Source of the DNA: Eremomyces bilateralis CBS 781.70
Lineage: Eukaryota > Ascomycota > Dothideomycetes > Eremomycetales > Eremomycetaceae
Length of the DNA stretch: 64,000 nt
Reading direction: 5' to 3'
Assembly: GCF_010015585.1 (NCBI RefSeq)
Contig: NW_022985073.1
Span: 1 to 64,000, forward strand
The notes under the pieces: model-generated
The model's database searches: none
Told to the model about the DNA's origin: nothing
What the model saw: only the letters and a program-made list of their open reading frames with translations
Shown here: piece after piece, positions 43,627 to 54,270 of the stretch
Layout: every line of letters starts with the position of its first letter
Position numbering within the stretch: the stretch's first letter is position 1
Position numbers and translations under genes: made by a program

Positions 43627-44286
43627 ATGCCCCCGAAGGCCCATCGGCCCGGTCAAGCCTACGCCGTAGGTGGCTCCGGCAAGCGACCATCGAAAATTGG
43701 TAGAACGACCGCAAGAAAAACGAATCGAAGCGCTGGTGGATCAAATACGCCCCAGCGGCGGAAGAAAGGCGGGGTTGAACGTATGTTTACATCCAGTCTC
43801 AATTTGGCCCATCACGAGCTTGGAAGCTGGCCCGGAGGCGCTATGTAGAACTTGAGCTAATCGCGAATCCAATACACAGCTGGCGACCCTGTCCCGAAGA
43901 AACAACATCGTTGGAAGCCGGGGACGCTTGCGCTCCGGGAAATTCGGCGATATCAACGAAGTACCGACCTACTCCTTGCGAAACTCCCCTTCGCTCGTCT
44001 GGTATGTTCGCTTCGCTCTCCTCACGGCACCACTGCCCGCAGTGTTGATACATGGCTGATGGGTCTCTAGGTCCGCGAAGTCGCGCTGCAAATGATCCAA
44101 CCGGGCGATGTCCTTCGCTGGCAATCACAAGCAATCCAGGCACTCCAGGAAGCCGCCGAGGCATTCCTAGTCCATCTATTCGAGGACACCAATCTGTGTG
44201 CAGTACATGCGAAGCGGGTTACGATCATGCAGAAAGACATACAGTTAGCCCGGAGAATTCGAGGCGCCTGGGGTGGTTCGGGTTGA
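43627..44286 (+). CDS. CENPA: Centromeric histone H3 variant CENP-A (CenH3)
   Basis: Exons 43627-43780, 43880-44001 and 44071-44286 give 163 residues. The N-tail is basic but unlike canonical H3 ([16 protein letters not shown]; no ARTKQTARKS). Then come [18 protein letters not shown] and [16 protein letters not shown]. In the histone fold, loop 1 is longer than in H3 ([20 protein letters not shown], against KTDLRFQSSAVMALQEAC). The fold closes with [29 protein letters not shown], and the tail GAWGGSG replaces ERA. The extended loop, RW for RF, QKD for PKD and the tail identify CenH3, the histone that marks centromeric chromatin. Introns of 99 and 69 nt are GT-AG and in phase. Confidence 0.95.
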
Positions 44287-44653
44287 TGTCTTAGGTATTG
44301 CATTTTATTTTCGGGTTGGCTGCAATAGTAGCTGTTATCTATGCGGCGTCGCTGGACGGGTTGTCTGGTAAGCGAAGGAGTTTGGGATTGAGGTCATCCG
44401 AACACGGAGAACACATGGGGACCAGTACAAACCGAGGGACCTGCCGGATGGGAGATACCGGGTATTCTGATGGAAAAAGATCCGAATGCTGTTGCAATGC
44501 AAGGGATCATTCTATTCAATAATTTACAACACTACGGCTTCATCAGTCATACCGACATATTGACGAAAAGTCAGAAACTCGCTCAAGGAACCGTTCAAAG
44601 CATGTGTACCTGGAGGAATGTGCGTGCATAATATTGGAACAATGCTCCCCAAA
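44287..44653. other. Convergent spacer between CENP-A and ALE1
   Basis: About 370 bp with both 3' ends; nothing else seen. Confidence 0.5.
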
Positions 44654-46667
44654 CTATCTGCTCTTCTTATCCTCGACCTTCTTGACCGCCTCCTCTTTCA
44701 CGTCAGCCTTCAAGCCGTCCACAATTTGTCCAGTGCCTCGGCCTGTTTTCGTGGTCTCGTCTCCCAGGGCATGCCCTAACTCCTTGACCTTCTCCTCCAG
44801 AATGCCACGAATATCCGTCAAGGTCAGCGCCTGGCCTCCTCTTTGGGCCCGGATTTTGTTGAGCTCCGCCTTGACCTCTTCAACAATCTCATCAATATCT
44901 CCTTCGGGATCTTCGGGGAGGCCCAGCGTTCTGCCACCTGCCTCATGGCTTGTGGTCCGCGACACTGGCGGCCGTTTCCCTGGAGCAAGACCTTGACGTC
45001 GTTTGGCGGCGGCGGCGAGCTGCTTTGCGAATGGGGTGAGGAGGAAGAGTTGGCAAAACGCTACTCCCACAATACAATACCAATACACACCCGACCAAGC
45101 GCGTAGAGAGCCGTCAAGGGTAAGGATAATGAACGGTGCGACGACGAACGCGAATGCGGTCTGGGTGATGAACCACGTGAAAGCGTCATATACCCACTTA
45201 TATTTGGTCGGACTGGGCTCGTTGTTTGCATCCACGTTCTGATAATCCAAGAAGAATGGTCGCACAAGGCGCCGGCCATCTGAATATATGTTAGCCTTCA
45301 TCGACGCGCAAAAGAAAGAGGGCGTTGCTCACGTTTAGCCATTGTTTGCAGAAACGATGCTAAGACGAAGGCTAAGTAGTAGCCTGGAAAGAAACCATGC
45401 CACATTGCACTCGCACTGAAGGTCGCTAGGGACGCCCGGAAACCAGGTTTCTTTCCCTTCGGAGTAACGCGAAGATACACGTAATTTCGAAGCCAGTTGT
45501 TGGTGTTCAAGTTCCAATTTCCAAGATAGGCTCGGACATTCTGCGCAGTTTCGACTCCTATCGGTCTGATGTTTTGGAGGCGGTTCCAATTTGCTTGTCC
45601 TGTTTTGGGGTCAACGCCTCCATATCCGATTCCGGAAAGAATGCAAGCCCCCTCGGTAAGAGACCATACACCATAGTACTTCGCCCGCGTGGTGAAACCG
45701 AGCATATGGAGGATAAAGACTCGGTGGAAGAAGTTTTTTTCCATGAAACTGTCAGACACAACGGTGACATTGTTATACCTTCCAACCAGCTGCAAGAAAA
45801 TCACGATCCAGAAGATTCCCTCGGCAGCTTTCCGCATTGCTGGCCAGTGGCTTTGCGGGACTCTTCGCTTCTTGCGAGTTCGGGGCGCCTTGGATGGATC
45901 GGTACCCGGAGGAAGCTCGAACATACTGGTGTTGATGTACCGTGTATAATCAACGTAGTCAAAAGATGGTCCACCCATTAGGGATGGGAAAAAGAGAAAG
46001 TAACCAGCATAATCCAGGAGGCCCGGCATTTGCTTGATTGCCCGGTCTCGTTGATGCTCCGATAGCTCCGAATCTGGGAATTTGCCATCGTGCACATTCC
46101 AGGCGAAGGAGGAAAGCTTCATGAGGAGAACCATTTGTGCACCAGTGACGTCAACTGCTGCCGGATTGTTGACGAACTGTCGTTCGAGGTGACTGATGGA
46201 CAGGTGTCCCATCAGGAATGCGAACGCAAGCCATGGCATGAGCGAGCCTTGGACATATTTCGCAATGAGATACGTCGCTGCGGCACTACAAAAGAGCGTT
46301 CGGAGTCCAGCCCACAAGTCAAACAGACCAACAAGGTAAAACAAGGAGACACTGGTCAGTTAGCACAGGCTGCTGGGACGGAGATCAAAAAGTACCTGAT
46401 GCTGAATACATTCTTCTGCCACGGCTTGGTGTCCGGGATCCGTTTCAATACCCCTGCGAGAGGATAGGAAATCAAAAAAGAGAAGATGAGCTTCACTGCC
46501 TCATATATGTCAACTCATGATGCTAGTTCGAGGATATTGAGAAGCATACGCTCGTCTGTCGAAGCACCGAGTTTCCCCCCGAGATAGGCAAAGGCTACAT
46601 TCTGTCAGGCTTGATGCTCAAATAATATCAAGTATTGCAGCTTACGAGCATCAATTCCAGGGATCAT
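44654..46667 (-). CDS. ALE1: Lysophospholipid acyltransferase, MBOAT family (ALE1-type)
   Basis: Five minus-strand exons: 46646-46667, 46550-46594, 46396-46495, 45333-46351 and 44654-45279. All are in phase, introns 44-54 nt, 603 residues. It begins MIPGIDAPFAYLGGKLGAS; membrane helices continue from LKLIFSFLISYPLAG. Catalytic MBOAT residues are visible: the asparagine region NWNLNTNNWLRNYVY and the invariant histidine in SASAMWHGFFPGYYLAF. A charged helical tail (EEVKAELNKIRAQRGG ... KKVEDKKSR) follows the last helices. Ale1 acylates lyso-phosphatidic acid, -choline and -ethanolamine at sn-2 in the ER. Start by family match and first ATG; the exon is 22 nt. Head-to-head with CWC27. Confidence 0.93.
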
Positions 46668-47129
46668 GTTGGGAATAGGTTCTGTTGAAGTCAAATAGGG
46701 AGAGGTGCGATTCGGGATATTCACAGCATTGCGCTATCCCAGGCGACAATCGACGGATCAGAGGATTCGGGTACTTGGATTTGAGAAAGATAAAGGACCA
46801 TAGATCGGTATACATATAGAAGAGAATTCGGGTTACAAAGGAGAACTGTAACGGAATTCTTGGACTTTATAAGAAGTTCATCTGGTGTACAGCTGTGCTG
46901 CGAACCAAAATGACGTTGTGACCAAAAGGTAAAAGCCAACTGTCCAGTCGCTTCAATGCTGGGGTTCACTCGGCGCACCATAGCAACCAATAGCGCACCT
47001 TGCGTCGACTTCATCCCATGGCCATTTCTTGGGTCAAAGCATGCAGCACCCCAAATATCATGCTGGAGTTGTTCGACCGTCTCCCGAAAGTACTGCTTCA
47101 TACATATTCAAACCCCACATGCCTTGACA
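46668..47129. promoter_or_regulatory. Divergent promoter of ALE1 and CWC27
   Basis: 462 bp between start codons. An open plus-strand frame extends leftward from CWC27 to 46956, but its residues do not fit the family, so I treat it as untranslated. Confidence 0.45.
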
Positions 47130-48719
47130 ATGAGTACTTCCTATAACCTCGAACCGCCGCCAACGGCACAGGTGACCCTCCATACAACCACCGGCGACAT
47201 CGACATCGAGCTCTTCGGCAAGCAGGCGCCTCTCGCGACTAGAAACTTCCTCCAGCACTGCCTGGACGGCTACTACGATGGGACCATCTTCCACCGCCTG
47301 GTCCCAGGCTTTGTCATCCAAGGCGGCGATCCCACAGGAACAGGGACGGGTGGTGAGAGTTCCTTTGAAGATGGGCTGCCTTTTGCGGATGAATTCCATA
47401 CCCGGCTGAAGTTCAATCGGAGAGGTCTGGTAGGGATGGCAAATAGCGGTGGGAAAGATGAGAATGCGAGCCAATTCTTCATCACGTTGGGGGAGACCAT
47501 GGAGCTGACGGGGAAGAATACGCTATTTGGACGAGTGATTCAGAATACCATTTATACGGTCACGAATATGGCAGATATGGAGTTAGTAGAGGGATCCGAA
47601 AGGCCGCTGTACCCAGCCAAGATCACTGGAACGAAAATCCTCATCAATCCTTTCCCCGACATGGTGAAACGAGTAAGAGAAGCGCCGCGAGTTATCGATC
47701 AAGATGAAGGGAAAAGGAAAGGCAAGCGGAAGAAGGCGAAGAAGGCATTGCTAAGTTTCGGGGATGAAGAGGATTTTGACGAGGTCGCACCTGTGTCAAA
47801 GAAGCCGAAATACAATGCTAAGCTCATCAGCGGATCGGCGGCGGGTATCAAGGTCCCAGTCCCCGAGCAGCAGAACATGCGGAAACTGGAGAGGAGTGCA
47901 AGTCCTCCTACCAAGGGCCATCAAAGGACGACACCTTCGCCTCCGCCCCGGCCAAGAGACACGAAACTGCCCGCTCGCTCCAAGAAGAGCCCGTCGCCAT
48001 CCAGATCCCCGTCCCCATCTCTGTCTCCTTCTCCCGAACCGTCACATCGCGAACGAGGAAGACGGAAATCGGATGTTGAAACAACGCGTGCCCAGATCGA
48101 GGCTCTCAAAGCAAGCATGAAGCGATCTAGTCCAAACAGGGAGGAGGCAGTCGAAGCACCGGAGGAAGATCCATTCAAAGCGATGGTCCCTAAGACCGCT
48201 ATCCGCGGGCGTAAGCGACGTGCTGGAGCCAACGGAAAGGATGAGGAGCGCACGCTGGCACTACTGAACAGATTCAAGGCGACGCTCGACGCTGCCGATC
48301 CGGAATTGGAAGAAGTCAACGAACCGGCCGAATTAGGCGACAAACTCAAAGGCATGACCGATGTTAGTGAAGAAATCCACACCAATGGCATGCCTACAGG
48401 TAGTGCAGAAGACGAAGAAGACGTCTGCGACTTGCACTTTGTAGCTGGATGTCAAAGTTGCGCCAGTTGGGAGACTCAACTTGCTGCTCAGGAGGCGAAG
48501 GAGGCCGAATCAGATCTAGGCTGGATGAGCCATCGGTTGACGTTTGAGAGAGATCGGCTGGGTAAAAGTTTGGAGTGGAAGAGGAAGAATGAAGAAGAGC
48601 TAGTCGTGATCGATCCGAGGGAGAAGACTGAAGAGCTCAAAAAGGCGAAGAAAGGGGGAGGTAGAGGTGGTGATTGGAAAGAGAGGAGAGATAAGACTGG
48701 GGATTACAGGAAGCGGTAG
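47130..48719 (+). CDS. CWC27: Peptidyl-prolyl isomerase CWC27 (spliceosomal cyclophilin)
   Basis: Intronless, 529 residues from the ATG giving MSTSYNLEPPPTAQV. Residues about 1-180 are a cyclophilin domain of the Cwc27 type: GDIDIELFGKQAPLATRNFL, YYDGTIFHRLVPGFVIQGGDP, ENASQFFITLG and NTLFGRV. The tryptophan that makes most cyclophilins cyclosporin-sensitive is absent from the expected site (MELTGKNTLF), as in other Cwc27 proteins. The rest is a charged tail with RS-like and Ser-Pro runs and a coiled end (LTFERDRLGKSLEWKRKNEEEL) that matches the Cwc27 C-terminus. Role: spliceosome Bact-complex factor that partners Cwc22. Confidence 0.92.
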   Translation: MSTSYNLEPPPTAQVTLHTTTGDIDIELFGKQAPLATRNFLQHCLDGYYDGTIFHRLVPGFVIQGGDPTGTGTGGESSFEDGLPFADEFHTRLKFNRRGLVGMANSGGKDENASQFFITLGETMELTGKNTLFGRVIQNTIYTVTNMADMELVEGSERPLYPAKITGTKILINPFPDMVKRVREAPRVIDQDEGKRKGKRKKAKKALLSFGDEEDFDEVAPVSKKPKYNAKLISGSAAGIKVPVPEQQNMRKLERSASPPTKGHQRTTPSPPPRPRDTKLPARSKKSPSPSRSPSPSLSPSPEPSHRERGRRKSDVETTRAQIEALKASMKRSSPNREEAVEAPEEDPFKAMVPKTAIRGRKRRAGANGKDEERTLALLNRFKATLDAADPELEEVNEPAELGDKLKGMTDVSEEIHTNGMPTGSAEDEEDVCDLHFVAGCQSCASWETQLAAQEAKEAESDLGWMSHRLTFERDRLGKSLEWKRKNEEELVVIDPREKTEELKKAKKGGGRGGDWKERRDKTGDYRKR

Positions 48720-48997
48720 CGTTGACCTCACGTGTAGCATAGAAGTGGACGAAAGACTCAACGGTTTGATTCCGGCAACGTGTTGGTGGATAACACTATT
48801 CATGCTAGAGTGCAAGACCTCCACTGGGAACCGCTCTCGCTAACAATGCCATTTCAGTGTGCTCCTTTCGGAGATTCCATACCATTCGCCATCGGCCCTG
48901 CTGCAACATCACTGTCACTCGCTTCCGACTGCCAAGTCCTCCAATTCGAGTCCAAAGACCTTGAACCGAGAGGCGCTTAAATATCGCTAGACACACG

Positions 48998-49654
48998 TTA
49001 GCAATGGGTCCGAAGGAACTGTCGGATAGAGCCATACGAATGGTTTGGTTCCTCGAATGCTTCTGTCTTCATGGATCGCGCAACCTCTTCCTCGTCACTC
49101 ACGTCAATGTCGATGACTTCACTCTTAAAGTGCTTGATCTTCGGTCGTTTGATCGGGGTCTGATCGTTCTCCGAAGAAGAGCTGGCGTGGTCGATCCGCT
49201 CTTCATCATCCTCGAAGTTCGCAGATTTTCCGCTCCCATTGGCGAGTCCGGGACGAGAGCGCTTGTGCGCACTCCCGTTCGCCGACGAGGTCACAGGGGA
49301 GGCCGTTCCCGTAGCCTGGTTCATGAGCTTCGTATTGGCTCGCTTAACTTTCATGAACTTCTGGCTGTTGGCAGTTGGTAGGTATTCAATTTAACTGCTT
49401 GAACAAGGCAGTGATTGCAAAGAGCATAGTTGCATTTGAGGTGGCACGAATGAGTTCACCACATACCTAACAGCACTGGGACTGTAACCGCCCCTGTATA
49501 AGTCAGTTCTGTGATCAGTGAGATAGGGTAGCTGCATGTATTTCACATACATAGCATCCGCAACGGCCTGCCAGTTCGTCGCCGTACTATTTGATTGTGC
49601 GATAATGCACAGAAGAAGCTTGGTGACATGATCGGGGGTCCAAATTTGAGGCAT
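48998..49654 (-). CDS. Small Myb/SANT-like nuclear protein
   Basis: Exons 49551-49654, 49467-49493 and 48998-49364 (minus strand, introns 57 and 102 nt) give 165 residues. The N-terminal domain reads MPQIWTPDHVTKLLLCII, TATNWQAVADAM, GGYSPSAVSQKFMKVKRA: three short helices of the fungal Myb-like type with the recognition helix split by the second intron. The tail is acidic and Ser-rich, with a basic KRPKIKHF patch and a SUMO-like KSEVIDIDVSDEEE element (the I-D-I-D-V-x-D-E-E-E pattern resembles a SUMO-interacting motif). Start is the first true ATG; an in-frame GTG lies 30 nt upstream. The middle exon is only 27 nt. Function unknown; DNA binding inferred. Confidence 0.8.
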
Positions 49655-50598
49655 CTTGGTAGGATTGGCTGCAATAGGTTTCACTGAATTGAGTGGACGG
49701 TATAGAGGTTTAAGACGATATGATGAGACTAGAAGAGAGTGTTAAAGTTGGATGATTAGAGTAAGAGAGGAAGTGTAGAGAAAAGTGGAATGCGGAGGAA
49801 AGTTGAGCAAGCAGTGAGGAGAAAAGGCAGCAGCCAGATGACAACGTGCTATAGTGACATCTAGCTATTGCTATAAGTTATAGCTCTGGCCTGACGAAGT
49901 CTGGACATGTGAATTGATTGAGCGAATGCCAACAGCTATTGCGGGACCTCGATTGAAGTCCTGTCGATATAATATATCTCATCTGAGCTCCTGGGCTCCA
50001 GGGTCAAAAACATAGATCTCACCAATTAAACCAGACTGGGAGTGGGAAAGCCGCAGTTTGATTCTTACCCTGCCATGGGTTCAAGCTGTAATTATGCTGA
50101 CTTTGGCCGAAAACGACTGACGGCACTGGTGGAATTCGCATGTGGGGGAGGTGAGAAGTGATACTGATAGAGCTCAGATGGCGGCGTCTCAACAAGGCGA
50201 TTTCACCCCACGGCGGTCACTCTATGCTTTCAGTACCTGTGAAGGCTTGAGTGTGGCCAAACTCGACTTTACCGAAGAAATTCTTTAACTGCTTGGTATG
50301 CTTGAGGACGCATACTTTTCTTCCGTTGACAACCTTGGAGCCTTCCACGCAGTCTGTGACATTCTTCGCAGCATGTGTATCGTTTGACTACAACCATCAG
50401 AACCCAGTCGGACTGTATATAGAATCATACAGTTCATAGTAATTAGATACTTCCAAAACCCTAGGACTTCTCCTGTACTAACACACTAAGGTATACCGGG
50501 GGCGGTTGGAACCAGATCTGTCTAGGATATTGCTCTGGGATTTGTCATTGCAAAGTGGAGCAATAAATTCAGTAGACAATCGTATGGAATTTGAACCG
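49655..50598. other. Spacer, 0.9 kb
   Basis: Upstream of the small Myb-like gene and downstream of ALG7. No gene recognised; a 62-residue frame at 50251-50439 has no features. Confidence 0.45.
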
Positions 50599-52071
50599 CT
50601 ATAGATTATCTGTATCAAATATGAGCAAAGCTAATTTATGCCTCGCGATCAGGCCAACAAAACCACACGCCACTTGCAGCGACACCAGCTCCAAGGCGAG
50701 AGTATCCTCCCGGAGCGGGCCACGCCAAACAAGCCAAAGGTTTAATATGGTCAGGTTACTAAATTCCACCACACGACCTGACTCATCGCACCTGATCCAA
50801 ATGAGCTTGAACTGCGCCAAGAGCTTTAATCCCCATTCCAAAAGACGATGGAGAGGCTTCACCAAGTCTGCCCGACTTGGCTCCAGTAGACCAGTTTGCC
50901 GATTGAAATGAGGCAACCGATGCCGAGGGCATGGCACCAATTTGAAAAGTTGAGGCGAGGAATAGAGAAAATTGAACGCCTGTGGAATAAACAACAGCCA
51001 AAGAGTCTTTGAAAAATGCCCCAGAATGCCCACGACCGCAAACACCATGCCTGCAAAGTAGCAATATGTGTCTCCCACAAAAACACGCGCTGGATACCAG
51101 TTATGCAAAAGGAGCGCAAGACTGACGCCTGTGAAGGGTAGAAGAAGGTACAAACTGAAGAGATGAGTGTCCCTAGCAGGATGATTGTATGATGTAAAGG
51201 GAGGCAGGTACAGCATGTCATTAGCCATTATTAGACATGCAATGACCGCAGACTGCGCGACCTCGATGCCATTAATACCGGCCAATATGTTAATGCTGTT
51301 GGGGCAGAATATCGAAAACAATGCCATGTATACGTAGTATACCGGACCGAGATTGAGAATCTCAGCCCCTCCAAACAATGGCCGGAGAGGTGTTGGCACA
51401 ACGATTGAGGTCACGCCGAAGTCCACAAAATATACAACGAGCAACGGTATGGAGGCAAAAACCGGTATGAAGAGCTTGTGTCGCCAACGAATATCGAACA
51501 GGTCATCGCCAATTCCGAGGATTACAATCGACTGTAGGGACAGAAGCGCGGAGAGGTAGGACGCCAACTTGTTATGAGGGAATTTGTGTAGTAGTCGACC
51601 GGATTCAACGGCGCTTGGTGTATCGATCATGGGTATATCGCGGTTTCCACCACCGGAGGTTGCGGCGACAATGTCCTTGTAGAATGGGAACGGAATGAAC
51701 GTGATGGTCGTGAGAAGGAATACCACCGCTGAGATTGCTCCCATGGTCTCCGGACTAATTGATACGTTAGGTCTCCGGTGTCGTACGCTTGTTAAAGCTG
51801 GAACAAGCGAAATTTGGGAACTTCCTCGTACGCTCACATACATGATGATGGTTTTGGACTTCGACATATCCCGGCCCTTCAGCCCGGCTTTTATGAAGGT
51901 CTCTTCGAGCCATCGTATCAAACAGAAGCTGAGACTGAAAGCAATCCCGCTGAAAGCCAGGGATGCAATAAGAGGCTCTCCATCGCCTTGGAAGGTATTC
52001 GCAAGTATCCCAAAGCAGGATCCGGACAGAACCAGATGGAAGAGAGCTTCGTTACGCGTTAGATGACCCAT
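50599..52071 (-). CDS. ALG7: UDP-GlcNAc:dolichyl-phosphate GlcNAc-1-phosphotransferase
   Basis: The frame is open for 490 codons, but 51755-51841 has all the marks of an intron (donor GTATGTGAG, branch CTAAC, acceptor TTAG). Removing it gives 461 residues and restores the family block MSKSKTIIIPETMGA. CDS is then 51842-52071 plus 50599-51754. Catalytic features: GLKGRDMSK (substrate site), GIGDDLFDIRWRHK (the Asp pair), NILAGINGIEVAQ and RVFVGDTYCYFAGM, among about ten membrane helices. It makes dolichyl-PP-GlcNAc, the first step of N-glycan precursor assembly on the ER, and is the target of tunicamycin. Head-to-head with SEH1. Confidence 0.93.
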   Translation of the reverse strand: MGHLTRNEALFHLVLSGSCFGILANTFQGDGEPLIASLAFSGIAFSLSFCLIRWLEETFIKAGLKGRDMSKSKTIIMYVSVRGSSQISLVPALTSVRHRRPNVSISPETMGAISAVVFLLTTITFIPFPFYKDIVAATSGGGNRDIPMIDTPSAVESGRLLHKFPHNKLASYLSALLSLQSIVILGIGDDLFDIRWRHKLFIPVFASIPLLVVYFVDFGVTSIVVPTPLRPLFGGAEILNLGPVYYVYMALFSIFCPNSINILAGINGIEVAQSAVIACLIMANDMLYLPPFTSYNHPARDTHLFSLYLLLPFTGVSLALLLHNWYPARVFVGDTYCYFAGMVFAVVGILGHFSKTLWLLFIPQAFNFLYSSPQLFKLVPCPRHRLPHFNRQTGLLEPSRADLVKPLHRLLEWGLKLLAQFKLIWIRCDESGRVVEFSNLTILNLWLVWRGPLREDTLALELVSLQVACGFVGLIARHKLALLIFDTDNL

Positions 52072-52635
52072 TGTTGCCCGTTCCTTTGGGTGACCTCCAC
52101 AGCTACCGGTCTCGAAGGTAGAGAGAAAAGAGAGAAGGAACCATTTCGTCGGTGGGGCTGCTATTAAAGTGTAGGAAAACTAAGTTAGTTTCTTCATGTG
52201 AATTGTTGACAGTTGTCGTCACTGGGATCGGCCCGAGCCGGTTGGCACTTCCATGTCGTCTTCCGCATCTCTCGGCTTGCCGATCGGAACCCCAGCCACA
52301 ATCGACAGCCCAAACTCCAAACTCCAGAGGCATTGCTCACATTCTTCGTCCTCAAAAACCAAAACCGAACAAGAAACTCGAATATATAAATCGAAATCGA
52401 CCGGTCTAGTTCCAATCAACACTGACGAACCCTATATCGGCAACCTCATGACCTGAAGAGCCTCAAAGTGGCACATTTCTGAGCGGAGGATGCCCGTCAC
52501 TACGAACACCTATACCCAATCCCAGGTCAAGAATGAAAGTAGAAAGCTATAGGAGACCTCTGGAACGATTTATACTTGGTCGGATGAGTTCTGAGCCCAT
52601 CATCAAGGTTCCTCAATCCATTTCACTATATCACG
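52072..52635. promoter_or_regulatory. Divergent promoter of ALG7 and SEH1
   Basis: 564 bp between start codons. Overlapping short frames at 52152-52456 are not convincing. No specific site recognised. Confidence 0.4.
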
Positions 52636-53967
52636 ATGCCTCGCAGCAGCGCAGAGTTCAACCCTTTGGAGTTCCAGGACTGGAAGTATGAGCATAAAGA
52701 TTTGGTCCTGTCGATAGATTGGAACTATTATGGCACACGTGTCGCCACTGCAAGTTCTGACCACACGGTCAAAGTATGGGAAAAGAAGGATGATGGCAAC
52801 ATGGGCTTGCTTGATAGCTGGAGAGCACATGATGGCGAAGTTCTCAAGGTACGGATGGTAGATCAATTGCAATCTCTGCAACGCTTTCAAATTCCCCTTG
52901 TGAATTAAAACCAGTATTGATACTGCACATATGCTAATTGTGTGAAGGTTCGTTGGTCAAACCCTCATCTGACTGCTATACTGGGGACCATCTCAACCGA
53001 CGGAACGTTTCACCTGTTCTGTGAAGATGTACTTGCATTACCTCAATCGGGTCATCGATTCCCTCGTATCTATTCTCTACGATCCCCGGCGGCGTCGCCT
53101 TTAGTCGGATTAGATTTTCGATGGGATCTTTCCGAGACATGCGTTGCTCTCATCACTCGAGATGGATACCTCCAGGTCCTGGAAGCCACCACGGAGGATT
53201 GCAATGAATGGCGAGAGATATACGCCGCGTGGCAACCCAATTCCGGCGGATCTACCGACTCGGGATTTGATGTCAGCTTCCACAAGGAGGGGTCGCCTTG
53301 CTGGGCGGCGGTTCAAGTCGGGCTGGATAGAAAAAGTATCGGCATGGCCGTAGCAGCCATGGATAAGATCTTGGTCTACAGAACAGACCGAGAGAGAAAA
53401 TTCTATATTTCCGCTGAGTTGTCCGGTGCGAGGGATATCATCAGAGAAGTGGCATGGGCGGGCATGGCATGTAGAGGTCATGATCTTATTGCTGGCGCAA
53501 GCAAAGACGGCTTCGTACGCATCTGGGAGGTACATTCGGATATGGATCGGAATGGCGAGCGCATGGGTGCAAGAGAAATGGGTGGTGAATTCCACCAACC
53601 GGGCGAAAAGATGGGACTGGGCATGCCGCGCACAGAGAATGACTCTGGGGTATCACCTCGAACTCGAAGATCAGGAATAACATCTGGATTGAAGGAACCG
53701 CACATGGTCACGCGAGCACCTATTGATAGGCGGATCGGAGATAGCCCGCGAGACATAAGTCTGGAAGAAGATCGGGCCATCGGCCGCATCAAGCAACGGG
53801 CAATTTTAGCAGGCGAGCTAGCACACAAGGGAGCAGCATGGAGATGCCTATGGAGCTTTTTCGGAGATGCGCTCATCACTGCTGGCGATGATGGAGTTAT
53901 CAGAGTGTGGAAGAAAGGCCTGGCCGGACAGTGGTTAGAAGCGGCGGAGGTCGAGGCTGAATTCTAG
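52636..53967 (+). CDS. SEH1: Nucleoporin / SEA-complex WD protein SEH1
   Basis: Exons 52636-52848 and 52948-53967 join over a 99-nt intron to 410 residues. WD-type blades are visible: YEHKDLVLSIDWNYYGTRVATASSDHTVKVW, VLKVRWSNPH, VGLDFRWD, GASKDGFVRIWEV and ITAGDDGVIRVWKK. The first blade, together with the spacing, points to Seh1 rather than Sec13. An insertion of roughly 100 Met/Arg/Gly-rich residues between the fifth and sixth blades makes it longer than yeast Seh1. Seh1 works in the Nup84 Y-complex of the nuclear pore and in the vacuolar SEA/GATOR2 complex. Confidence 0.9.
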
Positions 53968-54270
53968 GAATTGATCATTACCCGCCACCAATATATCCGC
54001 GGATTATTTCGCGATATTGAGCGATGCCAATTATTCGAATTTGTCGAAGCGAGCAGGATCTGGGCACATTGCCAGTGGGAGTGGTTGTCCGGAGGACACA
54101 TTCCAGACGCATACCAACCACTCCGCAACTCGATTCCATAGCACTATTAGAGAGGGTGATGTCTCCATGCATTTGTGTTTTTGAATTTGCTTATCATTTA
54201 TTTCAAACTGTCAAGATATCCTGGAAGTCGGCTTGAATCAGCCATAGACACAATTCTTTCGAATTTGGCA
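53968..54270. other. Short spacer
   Basis: 303 bp after SEH1, including the in-frame codons upstream of the next start. Nothing recognised. Confidence 0.45.

Noticed and set aside
46956-47129. N-terminal extension of CWC27
   Set aside because: Open frame, but the residues do not match the family and it overlaps the divergent promoter.
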